DNA from: Gluconacetobacter asukensis
GTDB taxonomy: Bacteria > Pseudomonadota > Alphaproteobacteria > Acetobacterales > Acetobacteraceae
Assembly: GCF_014174375.1 (NCBI RefSeq)
Contig: NZ_JABEQE010000010.1
Location: 88,998 to 152,997 of the forward strand
Reading direction: 5' to 3'
DNA: 64,000 bases
Below are positions 7,887 to 16,279 of the stretch, one piece after another. Below the pieces are notes generated by a model. It saw nothing but the letters and a program-made list of their open reading frames with translations. It was not told the DNA's origin and made no database searches. The position numbers and the translations under genes are program-made. The number at the start of each line of letters is the position of its first letter. Position 1 is the stretch's first letter.

Positions 7887-8338
7887 CTTCACTTGCGTTA
7901 TTAGCCGCCGCTGCCTACGCGTTCATCACCCTCATTACCAAGAGTATCCGCAACCAGCGCGCAGAAATCACGACATTCTGGCAACTTGCAACCGGCGCCG
8001 TGCTTTTGGCGCCGTTCGCGAACTATAGCCATCTGCCCAGTTGGGCGGCGTGGGGATGGATCGTGGGTGCTGGTGTGATTCTTACAGGGCTATGTTACGC
8101 CTTGATGTTTAAGGCATACCCCTATTTGAGTGCCGCAACGATAAGTTCCTTGACGTTCATATATCCGCTCGTGGCGATTCTCTGTGATAATTTGGTTTAT
8201 GGTCATCGCTTGACCGCCGTCCAGTACATCGGAGCGACCTTGATCGCCGTTTCCACGTTGGGGGCGAGATTTGAATGGAACATACTGCGGATAACGGCGC
8301 TATGGGCAGGACCACGAGAAGACCTGGATGCAGGCTGA
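7887..8338 (+). pseudogene. 5'-truncated EamA/DMT transporter
   Basis: The plus-strand frame begins directly at the IS3-type terminal repeat and reads LLAAAAYAFITLITKSIR, continuing through four or five hydrophobic segments to a stop at 8338. This is the C-terminal EamA repeat of a drug/metabolite transporter; the N-terminal half is missing. A GTG at 8000 could start a 112-residue product, but it would be only a third of the family length. It differs in sequence from the intact EamA gene at 451-1410. It marks the right end of the low-GC segment. Confidence 0.75.
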
Positions 8339-8357
8339 CGAAGGCGGTGCGATACGT

Positions 8358-8375
8358 GCTATGCTGCTGCATAGC
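8358..8375. terminator. Hairpin at the island/core junction
   Basis: GCTATGC-TGCT-GCATAGC is a perfect 7-base stem with a 4-base loop, 20 bases after the truncated EamA gene. It has no following T-run, so terminator function is only possible. Confidence 0.3.
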
Positions 8376-8387
8376 AATCCCGATCCT

Positions 8388-8417
8388 CCCCGGCCCCGGC
8401 CCCGGCCCCGGCCCCGG
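8388..8417. repeat. Five tandem copies of CCCCGG
   Basis: The hexamer CCCCGG is repeated exactly five times in the non-coding junction between the truncated EamA gene and the FemAB-like gene. Such a tract is prone to slippage. It is not inside a supported reading frame, so phase variation of a protein is unlikely. The rest of 8339-8504 shows no gene. Confidence 0.8.
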
Positions 8418-8504
8418 CCGCGTCGCTCGCCAGCGCAGGCCGGACGGCAAGGCCCATCGCGCCAGCATCAAGCGCGGACGCGCCCTGCCGCACGATAAGA
8501 CGGG

Positions 8505-9662
8505 CTAGTCCTCGCCCGCTGCGCGATAGGGTGACTGCGCATCCAGTTCCGCCATTTCATGCAGCATGGCCTCGCGTTCATGGACCACGAAATCGGCTAC
8601 CGCGCGACGCAGGCCGGGGTGGGCGATCCAGTGGGCCGAATAGGTGGGGGTGGGGCGGTAGCCGCGCTGGATCTTGTGCTGGCCCTGGGCCCCGGCTTCG
8701 ACCCGGCGGAGGCCGTGGGCGATGGCGAAATCGATGGCGCGGTAATAGCACAGCTCGAAATGCAGGAACGGGTAGTCGCCGTCGCAGCCCCAGTTGCGGC
8801 CGTAGAGCGTGTCCGTGCCCATCAGGTTCAGTGCGCCGGCGACGGGTGTGCCGTCGCGTTCGGCCAGCATCAGCACCACGCGGTCGCCCAGCCGTTCCGA
8901 CAGCAGGGGGAAGAATTCGGGCGTGAGATAGGCGCTGCCCCATTTGCGATCGACGGTTGCGGTATAGAACCGGTAGAAATGCGCCCAGAGATCGGGGGTG
9001 ATCGCGCGGCCCTGCACGGCGCGGAATGTCAGGCCGCACTGATTGGCGTCCCGCCGCTCGCGCTTCAGGACCTTGCGTTTGCGCGAGGCGAGCGTGGCGA
9101 GGAAATCGTCGAAGCTGGCATAGCCGGCATTGTCCCAGTGGAACTGGACCCCGAGCCGTTGCAGCCAGCCGGCCTCGCCCAGCAGCGTGTAGTCGTCCTC
9201 GGTGCAGAAGGTGACATGGACCGAGGAGACGCCGAGTTCGGTGGCGGCCTGGCGCAGGGCGCCGGCCAGGGCCTGACGCAGGCCCGCAGGGTCCGCCGCA
9301 CCCTCGCGCACCAGAAGCCGGGGGCCCGGTACCGGGGAGAACGGTACCGCGACCTGCAATTTGGGATAATAATCGCCGCCGGCCTGTTCGAACGCGCGCG
9401 CCCAGGTCTGGTCGAAGACATATTCGCCGTAGGAATGCGATTTGGCGTACATCGGCGCCGCCGCCAGCAGGCGGCCGGTGGGGTCGCGGATGGCGGCGTG
9501 CTGCGGCAGCCAGCCGGTGCGCCGGCCGGTCGATCCGCTGTCTTCCAGCGCCGAGAGAAAGGCGTGGCTGACGAATGGATTGTCGGGGCCGGCGCAGGCA
9601 TCCCATTCCGTCGCCGGGATGTCGGCGATGGCGGGATGCAGGCTCAGGGTCAGGGCGGTCAT
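8505..9662 (-). CDS. FemAB-like acyltransferase (DUF482/GNAT fold)
   Basis: This roughly 385-residue protein matches the large alphaproteobacterial GNAT family annotated as peptidoglycan-biosynthesis-like DUF482. It has NPFVSHAFLSALEDSGS at the N-terminus, LASRKRKVLKRERR in the middle, and LYGRNWGCDGDYPFLHFELCYYRAIDFAI near the C-terminus. FemAB-type proteins transfer acyl or aminoacyl groups; no activity is established for this subgroup. I place the start at the ATG at 9662; the longer open frame would overlap the RidA gene. RidA lies 16 bases upstream on the same strand, so the two form an operon. Confidence 0.82.
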   Translation of the reverse strand: MTALTLSLHPAIADIPATEWDACAGPDNPFVSHAFLSALEDSGSTGRRTGWLPQHAAIRDPTGRLLAAAPMYAKSHSYGEYVFDQTWARAFEQAGGDYYPKLQVAVPFSPVPGPRLLVREGAADPAGLRQALAGALRQAATELGVSSVHVTFCTEDDYTLLGEAGWLQRLGVQFHWDNAGYASFDDFLATLASRKRKVLKRERRDANQCGLTFRAVQGRAITPDLWAHFYRFYTATVDRKWGSAYLTPEFFPLLSERLGDRVVLMLAERDGTPVAGALNLMGTDTLYGRNWGCDGDYPFLHFELCYYRAIDFAIAHGLRRVEAGAQGQHKIQRGYRPTPTYSAHWIAHPGLRRAVADFVVHEREAMLHEMAELDAQSPYRAAGED

Positions 9663-9678
9663 GTCCGCGCCGCCGGGG

Positions 9679-10143
9679 TCAGGCGATCTCGAACAGGCCT
9701 TCGACCTCGACGGCGGCATCGAGCGGCAGGGACGGTACGCCGATGGTCGAGCGTGCGTGCAGGCCGGCATCGCCGAAGATCGCGACCGCGAGGTCCGAGG
9801 CGCCGTTCATCACCGTGGCATGCTGGGTAAAGCTGGGCACGCAGGAAATGAAACCGCCCAGGCGCACCACGCGGCGCACCCGCGACAGGTCGCCCACGGC
9901 GGCGCGGACCTGTGCGATCACGTTGATCATGGCGTAGCGGGCGGCTTCGACCCCGACCTCGACCGCGACGTCGGCGCCGAGCTTGCCGGTGGCGAACAGC
10001 TTGCCATCGGCCAGCGGCAACTGGCCGGAGACGACCAGCAGCGACCCGCTGAGCACGGTGGCGACATAGGTGGCGACGGGGGCGGGGGGCACGGGCAGGA
10101 TGATGCCGTGCCGGTCCAGGCGGGTTTCGGGTGTGTCGGTCAT
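9679..10143 (-). CDS. RidA-family protein (first copy)
   Basis: This 154-residue protein is of the YjgF/YER057c/UK114 (RidA) group with a long N-terminal strand region. LLVVSGQLPL and LGGFISCVPSFTQHATVMNGASD are typical. Archetypal RidA deaminates reactive enamine/imine intermediates, but the subfamily with this longer N-terminus is mostly uncharacterised. It is the first gene of a two-gene operon with the FemAB-like acyltransferase. A second, shorter RidA protein lies at 59369-59719. Confidence 0.88.
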   Translation of the reverse strand: MTDTPETRLDRHGIILPVPPAPVATYVATVLSGSLLVVSGQLPLADGKLFATGKLGADVAVEVGVEAARYAMINVIAQVRAAVGDLSRVRRVVRLGGFISCVPSFTQHATVMNGASDLAVAIFGDAGLHARSTIGVPSLPLDAAVEVEGLFEIA

Positions 10144-10192
10144 GAACGGGGCTCCTTGTCCGAAACGGGCGGGCGGCTTTGCAGACGGCCTG

Positions 10193-11764
10193 TCAGCCGA
10201 CCAGGCGCAGTCTGCCGCGCCGGGTGGTATTGTCCCCCTTCGTCTCGGGGAAATCCAGCGGCAGCATCGGGGAGGGGATGTCGGTCAGCTCGTCCTGATG
10301 CGGCGCGTCGGGCAGTCTGTGGCCCAGATAGGCATCCGACAAGGCCCGGAACGCGTAATCCAGCATCGAGGTCGCGTAGGAGGCGACCGGATCGCCCTCG
10401 ACCGTGCCGGCGGGGCCGAAACGGGTATAGGCGAAGGCATCCACATACTCGTTCAGCGGGGCGCCATATTGCAGGCCGATGCTGACGGCCTGGCCCAGCG
10501 CGTCCAGCAGGCCGCGCGTCATCGGCCCTTCGCGCGCCGGGGTGATCGTGACCTCGCCCAGCGACCCGTCCTCATATTCGCCGGTGCGCAGGAACAGGCG
10601 GTGGCCGCCGACGCTGGCCTTCTGCGTGAAGCCGCCGTGGCGGGCCGGCAGATGCCGCCGCACCCCGCGATCGAGCGCCAGCCGGGCGCGCAGGGTGGGC
10701 ATGGCCGTCGGGTCGGGCCGGGCCGGCATGCGGTCGACGAAGCCTGCCAGCGCGCGGTGCATCGCCTTGTGGGCCTCGATATCCGGCAGGGGCAGCACGC
10801 TTTCCCCTGCCAGGGCGGCGGCGAAGGCGGCCTCGGGCGTCAGGCCCCGCGCGGTCAGGCGCGACAGGGTGCTGGCGGCCAGTCGGCCATCGGGGCGGAG
10901 CGGCGAGAAGATGGGCGCGAGGCCGCAGGCCTCCACCCCCAGCAGCGCGTCAATCGGGCCGGGGGCGGAAAAGCCGGTCTCGATCCGGGGCAGGGGGGTG
11001 TCGGTCTCGACCGCCGCGTCGCGCCAGACGGCGCGGGCGGTTTCCGCGAGGCCGGGGACGGTGCTGCGCGCGGGGGGCAGCAGCAGGGTTTCGGCCCCGC
11101 ATCCCGCATGGGCGACCGAGGTTGCCAGCGATGCCAGGCTGCAGGCCACGTCGCGGCCGGCGTCGCTGTCATAATCCAGCCCCAGTGCCGCCAGGCAGGC
11201 ATCGAGATTGGTCATCAGCAGGTCGCCCGCCACCGGCGCGGGGCCGGTCGGCTGGGGTTCGGGAGTGGTCCTGGTCTTGCGTCCGCGCGGTGCCGGGGGT
11301 GGCGCCAACTCGGGGAAGGGCAGTTCGCCATTGCGCAGCGACGCCTTGCGTTCCGCCACGTCGCGCAGGACCAGGCAGAGCAGGCGCAGCGCGGCCACGA
11401 AATCCTCGGCCAGGAAGCCGCTGCCCGGCTGCACGAAGGCCGCCAGATTGACCACGAAGCCCGGCCGACGGTCGTGCTGGCCGGTCCAGAGGGATTCGGT
11501 CGGGGCCGCCTGGCGCAGCATGAGAAGACAGGACAGCGACCGGGCCTGCGGGGCCAGGGAGTCGACCGCCAGATCGTCCACCCAGCGCGCGGCTTCGGTC
11601 GCCAGGCGTGCCGCGCCACGGCCGGGTGCCAGGCGTGCCAGGGCCGCCGCTGCCTCGTCGTCCCAGTCGACGGGCAGGGTGACGGCGCGGAGGGCGTCGT
11701 CCGGGTCCGCGGCGGCCTGCGTGGTACGCATGCGCACGCCGTTCCAGTGGCTTCGGGCTGTCAT
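10193..11764 (-). CDS. Orphan protein with class II RNR-type C-terminal (TSCPD) domain
   Basis: This roughly 523-residue protein has a C-terminal third that closely follows the end of vitamin B12-dependent ribonucleotide reductase: HRLFLRTGEYEDGSLGEV, then AVSIGLQYGAPLNEYVDAF, TRFGPAGTVEG and ATSMLDYAFRALSDAYLGH. In NrdJ this region is the TSCPD domain and following helices. The rest does not show the reductase barrel or its active-site cysteines, so the protein cannot reduce ribonucleotides by itself. The N-terminal part is acidic and alanine-rich with no motif I recognise. I choose the ATG at 11764; a longer frame reaches 11923. A role as partner or regulator of the real reductase is inference. 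Confidence 0.7.
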   Translation of the reverse strand: MTARSHWNGVRMRTTQAAADPDDALRAVTLPVDWDDEAAAALARLAPGRGAARLATEAARWVDDLAVDSLAPQARSLSCLLMLRQAAPTESLWTGQHDRRPGFVVNLAAFVQPGSGFLAEDFVAALRLLCLVLRDVAERKASLRNGELPFPELAPPPAPRGRKTRTTPEPQPTGPAPVAGDLLMTNLDACLAALGLDYDSDAGRDVACSLASLATSVAHAGCGAETLLLPPARSTVPGLAETARAVWRDAAVETDTPLPRIETGFSAPGPIDALLGVEACGLAPIFSPLRPDGRLAASTLSRLTARGLTPEAAFAAALAGESVLPLPDIEAHKAMHRALAGFVDRMPARPDPTAMPTLRARLALDRGVRRHLPARHGGFTQKASVGGHRLFLRTGEYEDGSLGEVTITPAREGPMTRGLLDALGQAVSIGLQYGAPLNEYVDAFAYTRFGPAGTVEGDPVASYATSMLDYAFRALSDAYLGHRLPDAPHQDELTDIPSPMLPLDFPETKGDNTTRRGRLRLVG

Positions 11765-11824
11765 GGCGTTCACTCTAGGCCCGCTTCGGGACGGGGCGGA
11801 AGCCGTATATGGTGGGTCCTGGAC

Positions 11825-11842
11825 TATACAGACCACTGTATA
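11825..11842. promoter_or_regulatory. Palindrome in divergent promoter region
   Basis: TATACAG-ACCA-CTGTATA is a perfect 7-base inverted repeat with a 4-base spacer in the interval between the divergent RNR-like gene (start 11764) and NDUFA12 gene (start 11952). Its AT-richness contrasts with the flanks, and its symmetry suits a dimeric repressor operator. The TATA-like halves could also be -10 elements. No regulator is nearby to pair it with. Confidence 0.45.
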
Positions 11843-11951
11843 TTGTGGATATGGGGGATAAGTTGGTGGTTTCCCGATCCCGGAGTTGTGAACGGCCGAG
11901 TCCCTGGGCACCGGGTGGACCACCCGCCGGAAAGAGGGTTATCCTCGGGAC

Positions 11952-12320
11952 ATGGCAAATCTCGGCACCCGCATCTACACCAGGTTCAAGGGTCGGCTGG
12001 TCGGCAAGGATGCCGATGGCCGGTGCTATTACGAGGCGCGTACCGCGAATCGTACCGGCGGCGGTCTGACGCGGCATGAGCGCTGGGTCATCTATCACAA
12101 GGGCGAGGACGCGTCGGTCGTGCCGCCCGAATGGTGGGGATGGCTGCATCATGTCGATGAGGCGCCCCTGCCGGAGAGTGCGCGCCAGCCGTGGCAGATC
12201 CCCTATCCGGGCAACCGGACCGGGACGGTCGATGCCTATCACCCGCCGGGAAGCGACTATCGCGGCGGTCGCCGTGCCCCCTCGACCAGCGATTACGAGG
12301 CCTGGGTTCCCGAAGGGTGA
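11952..12320 (+). CDS. NADH:ubiquinone oxidoreductase NDUFA12-type subunit
   Basis: This 122-residue protein has the NDUFA12/B17.2 signature: LVGKDADGRCYYE, RHERWVIYHKGEDASVVPPEWWGWLHH and the W-Q-x-P-Y-x-N motif (WQIPYPGNRTGT). It is an accessory subunit of alphaproteobacterial and mitochondrial complex I, peripheral on the membrane near the Q-module junction. Length is normal. It is followed after 58 bases by the MCE protein, a common alphaproteobacterial arrangement. Confidence 0.9.
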   Translation: MANLGTRIYTRFKGRLVGKDADGRCYYEARTANRTGGGLTRHERWVIYHKGEDASVVPPEWWGWLHHVDEAPLPESARQPWQIPYPGNRTGTVDAYHPPGSDYRGGRRAPSTSDYEAWVPEG

Positions 12321-12378
12321 AACGGCGGGCGGAACCTGTTAAGGTTCGCGTCGCCGTGAATTGGGGAACAGAGTCAGA

Positions 12379-12945
12379 ATGGTCAGTGCGGTTGCAGGCC
12401 GGATGAGCCGGAATTCGGCCGAGCTCGCCGCCGGGTGCGGTGTTCTTGTGCTGCTGGGCGGCCTTTTGGCGCTTGCCGTGGTCGATAAGGGGCGCCGGCA
12501 TGAGACCGGCTACCGGTTGCATGCCGCCTTTGCCCATATCGACGGATTGTCGGTCGGGTCCGATGTCCGGCTGGCCGGGGTCACGGTGGGGCAGGTGGTC
12601 GACGAGCGGGTCAATCCGTCCGATTACAAGGCGCAGGTGACCTTTACCGTGCGTCCGGACGTCCAGCTGCCGACCGACAGTGCCGCCATCATCACCAGCG
12701 ACAGCCTGCTGGGCGGCAAGTATGTCGCCCTGTCGCCGGGAGGCAGCGAGTCCATGCTGCGGCCGGGGGCTGTGATTACCGAGACCCAGGGGGCGATCAG
12801 CCTGGAGCAGCTGCTCAGCCGCTTCATCTTCTCGGTGACCGACACGATGACCAAGGCCAACCAGCAGCGTGCGAACCAGGGCGCCGCGCCGCAGGGGGCC
12901 GTACCCGCGCCGGGAGGTCACACCGGGGGGAGCGACCTGCCATGA
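12379..12945 (+). CDS. mlaD: MlaD-like MCE protein (phospholipid transport)
   Basis: This roughly 188-residue protein has one N-terminal membrane anchor (residues about 15-38) and a single MCE domain (FAHIDGLSVGSDVRLAGVTVGQV to SLLGGKYVALSPGG). MlaD forms the hexameric periplasmic ring of the Mla phospholipid transporter that keeps outer-membrane lipid asymmetry. The C-terminus is a Gln/Ala/Pro-rich tail. I take the ATG at 12379; one at 12403 is also possible. The other mla genes are not in the window. The stop overlaps the next start (ATGA). Confidence 0.85.
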   Translation: MVSAVAGRMSRNSAELAAGCGVLVLLGGLLALAVVDKGRRHETGYRLHAAFAHIDGLSVGSDVRLAGVTVGQVVDERVNPSDYKAQVTFTVRPDVQLPTDSAAIITSDSLLGGKYVALSPGGSESMLRPGAVITETQGAISLEQLLSRFIFSVTDTMTKANQQRANQGAAPQGAVPAPGGHTGGSDLP

Positions 12946-13166
12946 GCGATGGGGCTCTTCCGCCGCCGCCTGCCGTCTGGCGCCAGTCCGACGGCAGCCC
13001 GGTTTCGTGCCAGGACAAGATCAGGGTGCTGACTGAAAATTATGCCGAACTTTGCGAGGTCATGCGTGACACGTTCGAGGACGCGGTGCTGATCGGTGTC
13101 GACGAGGATGGCATGCGGCATCTGATCATGGAGGTCGCGGCCGCGCTGCGAAGCCCGAGATCGTGA
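12942..13166 (+). CDS. Small conserved hypothetical protein
   Basis: This 74-residue protein has a proline-rich N-terminus, then a predicted helix-rich segment (SCQDKIRVLTENYAELCEVMRDTFEDAVLIG) and a short C-terminal helix. I recognise no domain. It is translationally coupled at both ends: its ATG overlaps the mlaD stop and its TGA overlaps the GTG of the DUF2155 gene. That arrangement and normal core codon use support it being a real gene of the NDUFA12-mlaD group. Confidence 0.65.
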   Translation: MSDGALPPPPAVWRQSDGSPVSCQDKIRVLTENYAELCEVMRDTFEDAVLIGVDEDGMRHLIMEVAAALRSPRS

Positions 13167-14086
13167 GGTGCTGCGACTGGCGCCTGTTCCGCCCGGTATC
13201 GTGCCGGGCGGTGCCTTTCCACGCGACCCTGGCCGCCGTGCTGGCGCTGGGATGGGGCAGCATCCCTGCCGGGGCGCAGGAAATCGTGCCGTCGCCAGCG
13301 ATCTATCCCGCCGATACCTGGCAGGGGCGCACGGTGGCGACCGTGCGGGTGCTGGATACGCTGGATTCCAGTGTGCAGGTGCTGACCATTCCGGTGGGGC
13401 AGGATGCGACGTTCAGGGCGCTGACGATTCACGTCGGCGCCTGCCGCGACCGGCCGGCGACGCTGACCCCGGACGCGGCCGGTTGGCTGGCGGTACGCGA
13501 TACGCGGCAGGACGGCCCCGGGTTCAGCGGGTGGATGCTGGCGGGGGAACCGTTCCTGGGTGTCTTCCAGGACCCGGTCTATGCCGTGCGCCTCATTGGC
13601 TGCGCGGGCGACGCGGTGGCCCCCGTTCCGCCGCCCCTGGCGGCCCTGGCGGCGGCCACGGCTCCGTCGGACGATCAGCCGGTGCCGGGCACGCAGGGGG
13701 CGGACGCGCCGGCACCCGTTACGCCGGCATCCGCTACACCGGCATCGGGCGCCCCGGCGCCGGGGGCACAGGTGTTGACGGTTCCGGCGGCCCCCTCGGC
13801 CGGCCAGCCCGCCGTCACGCCCGCTCCGGCACCCGCCGCGCCCGTCGCGCATCTTGGCGGGGCGCCGCTTGCCCTGTCGCCGCCCGACGAGTCCGCGCCC
13901 GTGCCGGCCGCCGTTCCCCAGCCATCCGGTGGCACCGCGCCGCCGGTGGGCAGGCCGCTGCCGCTGCCCCCGCCGGTGCCTTTCGAGACCGGCGCGGCGG
14001 CACCCGCCCGGCCTGCGCCCGCGTCGAGCGCGCCTCCGGCGTCGCAGGTCCAGCCGGGCCAGCCGCAATCCCTCCTGCCCCCCTGA
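13163..14086 (+). CDS. DUF2155 secreted protein with Pro/Ala-rich tail
   Basis: The 307-residue product has a signal peptide ending near AGAQ, then a DUF2155 domain from about residue 38 to 145 (VRVLDTLDSSVQVLTIPVG, FSGWMLAGEPFLGVFQDPVYAVRLIGC) with a likely disulfide between the two cysteines. The second half is a low-complexity Pro/Ala/Thr region, probably disordered. DUF2155 proteins are periplasmic and uncharacterised; in alphaproteobacteria they neighbour NDUFA12 and lipid-transport genes, as here. The GTG start overlaps the previous stop. Confidence 0.8.
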   Translation: MRCCDWRLFRPVSCRAVPFHATLAAVLALGWGSIPAGAQEIVPSPAIYPADTWQGRTVATVRVLDTLDSSVQVLTIPVGQDATFRALTIHVGACRDRPATLTPDAAGWLAVRDTRQDGPGFSGWMLAGEPFLGVFQDPVYAVRLIGCAGDAVAPVPPPLAALAAATAPSDDQPVPGTQGADAPAPVTPASATPASGAPAPGAQVLTVPAAPSAGQPAVTPAPAPAAPVAHLGGAPLALSPPDESAPVPAAVPQPSGGTAPPVGRPLPLPPPVPFETGAAAPARPAPASSAPPASQVQPGQPQSLLPP

Positions 14087-14162
14087 CAGGGGCGGGAGGC
14101 AACCTGTCCCGCCGGTGTCGGTTCGGGATGAATGACGAGCCTTCGGTCCCAAGGAGTCCAGA

Positions 14163-14927
14163 ATGCCCATGAGCCCGACGGATTATGCCGGCCCGGCCGG
14201 CCGGTTCATGCCGCCCCCTGCCGAGGCTGCCCTGCTGCTGGATTTCGACGGCACGCTGGTGGATATCGCGCCCACCCCGGAATCGGTGGTCGTCGCCCCC
14301 GGCCTGCCTGACGTGCTGCGGCGGCTGCGGGCGAAATGCGGGGACGCGCTGGCGGTGATTTCCGGCCGGGCCGTGGACCAGATCGACCATTTCCTCGGCG
14401 ATGTGCCTTTTGCCGTGGCGGGCGAGCATGGTTTGGCCGTGCGGCATCGTCCGGGTGGTCCGATCGTGCGGACCGAGCAGCCGCCCCTGCCGCCGACCTG
14501 GTTGCCGGCCGCCGAGACCCTGGCCGCGCAGCATCCCGGCGTGCGGATCGAGCGCAAGCCGGCGGGTTTCGTCCTGCATTACCGGGCGGCGCCCGAGGTT
14601 GCGGATCTTCTGCGCGAGGTCGCGGAATCGTGGGTGGCGTCGACCCATGGGCGCTTTCATGTCCAGATGGCCAAGATGGCGTGGGAAATCCGCCCCCATG
14701 GCGTGGACAAGGGCCATGCGGTGGCGGCGCTGATGCAGTCGCCGCCCTTCGCGGGGCGGCATCCGATCTTTGTTGGCGATGACGTGACGGATGAGGACGG
14801 GATACGCGCGGCCGAGGCGCTGGGCGGGGCGGGGTTCCGCATTCCGCGGGATTTCCCCGATCCTGCCGCCTTCCGGGCATGGCTGGCCACGCTGGCGGCG
14901 GGAGGGGCGGATTCATGGGGCGTCTGA
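14163..14927 (+). CDS. otsB: Trehalose-6-phosphate phosphatase
   Basis: This 254-residue HAD-family protein has motif I LLLDFDGTLVDIAPTPE at about residues 21-37 and the metal-binding C-terminal motif FVGDDVTDEDGIRAAEALGG near residue 205. It dephosphorylates trehalose 6-phosphate to trehalose, an osmolyte and desiccation protectant. The ATG at 14163 follows AAGGAGTCCAGA; an ATG at 14169 is an alternative. The gene overlaps otsA by 13 bases, so phosphatase and synthase are translated together. Confidence 0.93.
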   Translation: MPMSPTDYAGPAGRFMPPPAEAALLLDFDGTLVDIAPTPESVVVAPGLPDVLRRLRAKCGDALAVISGRAVDQIDHFLGDVPFAVAGEHGLAVRHRPGGPIVRTEQPPLPPTWLPAAETLAAQHPGVRIERKPAGFVLHYRAAPEVADLLREVAESWVASTHGRFHVQMAKMAWEIRPHGVDKGHAVAALMQSPPFAGRHPIFVGDDVTDEDGIRAAEALGGAGFRIPRDFPDPAAFRAWLATLAAGGADSWGV

Positions 14928-16279
14928 TTATCGTATCCAACCGGGTACCCTCGCCGCGCGAGCGTCTTCAGCCGGCGGGTGGCCTGACCGTGGGGCTGAA
15001 GGATGCGCTGCGCGGCGGGTCGTCGCTGTGGTTCGGCTGGTCGGGCAACCAGTCCGAGTTCGAGGGCGACCCCGTCACGGGGATGGATGAGGTCGATGGC
15101 GTGACCTATGCCACGATCGACCTGACGGCGCGCCAGCATGAGGGGTTCTACCAGAATTTCTCGAATGGCATCCTGTGGCCGCTGTTCCATTACCGTGTCG
15201 GGCTGATGAGCTATTCGCGGCGCGACTGGCAGACCTATCTGGAGGTCAATGCCATGTTCGCGCGCAGCCTGCGCGCGCTGCTGCAGCCGGACGACGTGAT
15301 CTGGGTCCATGATTATCACCTGTTTCCGCTGGGCCAGGCGCTGCGCGACCTGGGCGTGGCGGGGCGGATCGGGTTCTTCCTGCATATTCCCGTCCCGCCC
15401 TGGAGCCTGGTGCGCTCGATGCCCGGGGCGCGCCTGCTGCTGGAAGACATGCAGGCCTACGACCTGATCGGGGTGCAGACCGAAGAGGATGCGGACAATC
15501 TGAACCACGCCTTCCGCCAGAACGGGATGGCCGAGCGGGCGCAGGCCTTTCCGATCGGGATCGATCCGCACGAGTTCCGCGAGCAGGCCGAGGCCGGGGT
15601 CAGGCGCGACGAGGCCGAGCGTCTGCGCGCCAGCCTGCGCGGGACGGCGCTGATCCTGGGGGTGGACCGGCTGGATTATTCCAAGGGCCTGCCCGAGCGC
15701 TTTCGGGGGTACGAGGCGTTCATGGCCCGCTATCCCGAACATCGGGGCAAGGTGTCGTTTCTTCAGGTTGCCCCGGTGTCGCGCGGCGATGTGGAGGAAT
15801 ATCGCCAGCTCCGGCGCCAGCTGGACGAGCTGACGGGGCGGATCAATGGCGCCTTTGCCGAATTCGACTGGACGCCTATCCGTTACCTGACGCGGCCGGT
15901 CGCGCGCGACATCCTGGCCGGGTTCTATCGCATGGCCGATGTGGCGCTGATCACGCCGCTGCGCGACGGGATGAACCTGGTGGCGAAGGAATATGTCGCG
16001 GCACAGGATGCGGCCGACCCCGGTGTGCTGGTTCTGTCGCATTTCGCGGGTGCGGCGCCGGAAATGGATGAGGCGGTGCTGGTCAATCCCTATGACGCCG
16101 ACGAGATCGCCGATGCGCTGCATCAGGCGCTGACCATGGGGCTGGAGGAACGCCAGCGGCGCTGGACCCGCCTGGACGAGGATGTGCGCCGGACCACGGC
16201 GGGCTTCTGGGCGCGGGATTTCCTGCAGGCGCTGGACGCGGCGCCGCCGGTCGGGGCGCCCCTGGCCGGCACGCCATGA
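14915..16279 (+). CDS. otsA: Trehalose-6-phosphate synthase
   Basis: This 454-residue GT20 family enzyme joins UDP-glucose and glucose 6-phosphate. Hallmarks are the N-terminal IVSNRVPSPR, QPAGGLTVGLKDAL with the phosphate-binding glycines, VWVHDYHLFPLG, GVDRLDYSKGLPERFRGYEAF and LRDGMNLVAKEYVAAQ. The ATG at 14915 gives the conserved MGRLIIVSNR start. It is coupled to otsB upstream and to dsbB downstream (ATGA overlap). The otsB-otsA order is common in alphaproteobacteria. Confidence 0.95.
   Translation: MGRLIIVSNRVPSPRERLQPAGGLTVGLKDALRGGSSLWFGWSGNQSEFEGDPVTGMDEVDGVTYATIDLTARQHEGFYQNFSNGILWPLFHYRVGLMSYSRRDWQTYLEVNAMFARSLRALLQPDDVIWVHDYHLFPLGQALRDLGVAGRIGFFLHIPVPPWSLVRSMPGARLLLEDMQAYDLIGVQTEEDADNLNHAFRQNGMAERAQAFPIGIDPHEFREQAEAGVRRDEAERLRASLRGTALILGVDRLDYSKGLPERFRGYEAFMARYPEHRGKVSFLQVAPVSRGDVEEYRQLRRQLDELTGRINGAFAEFDWTPIRYLTRPVARDILAGFYRMADVALITPLRDGMNLVAKEYVAAQDAADPGVLVLSHFAGAAPEMDEAVLVNPYDADEIADALHQALTMGLEERQRRWTRLDEDVRRTTAGFWARDFLQALDAAPPVGAPLAGTP

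Noticed and set aside
8559..9830. 423-residue frame antisense to the FemAB-like gene
   Set aside because: High GC lowers stop frequency on the opposite strand; the minus-strand protein has clear family motifs and this one has none.
10070..12079. 669-residue plus-strand frame opposite the RNR-like gene
   Set aside because: Low-complexity Arg/Gly-rich translation with no domain; it covers a gene with recognisable C-terminal homology on the other strand.
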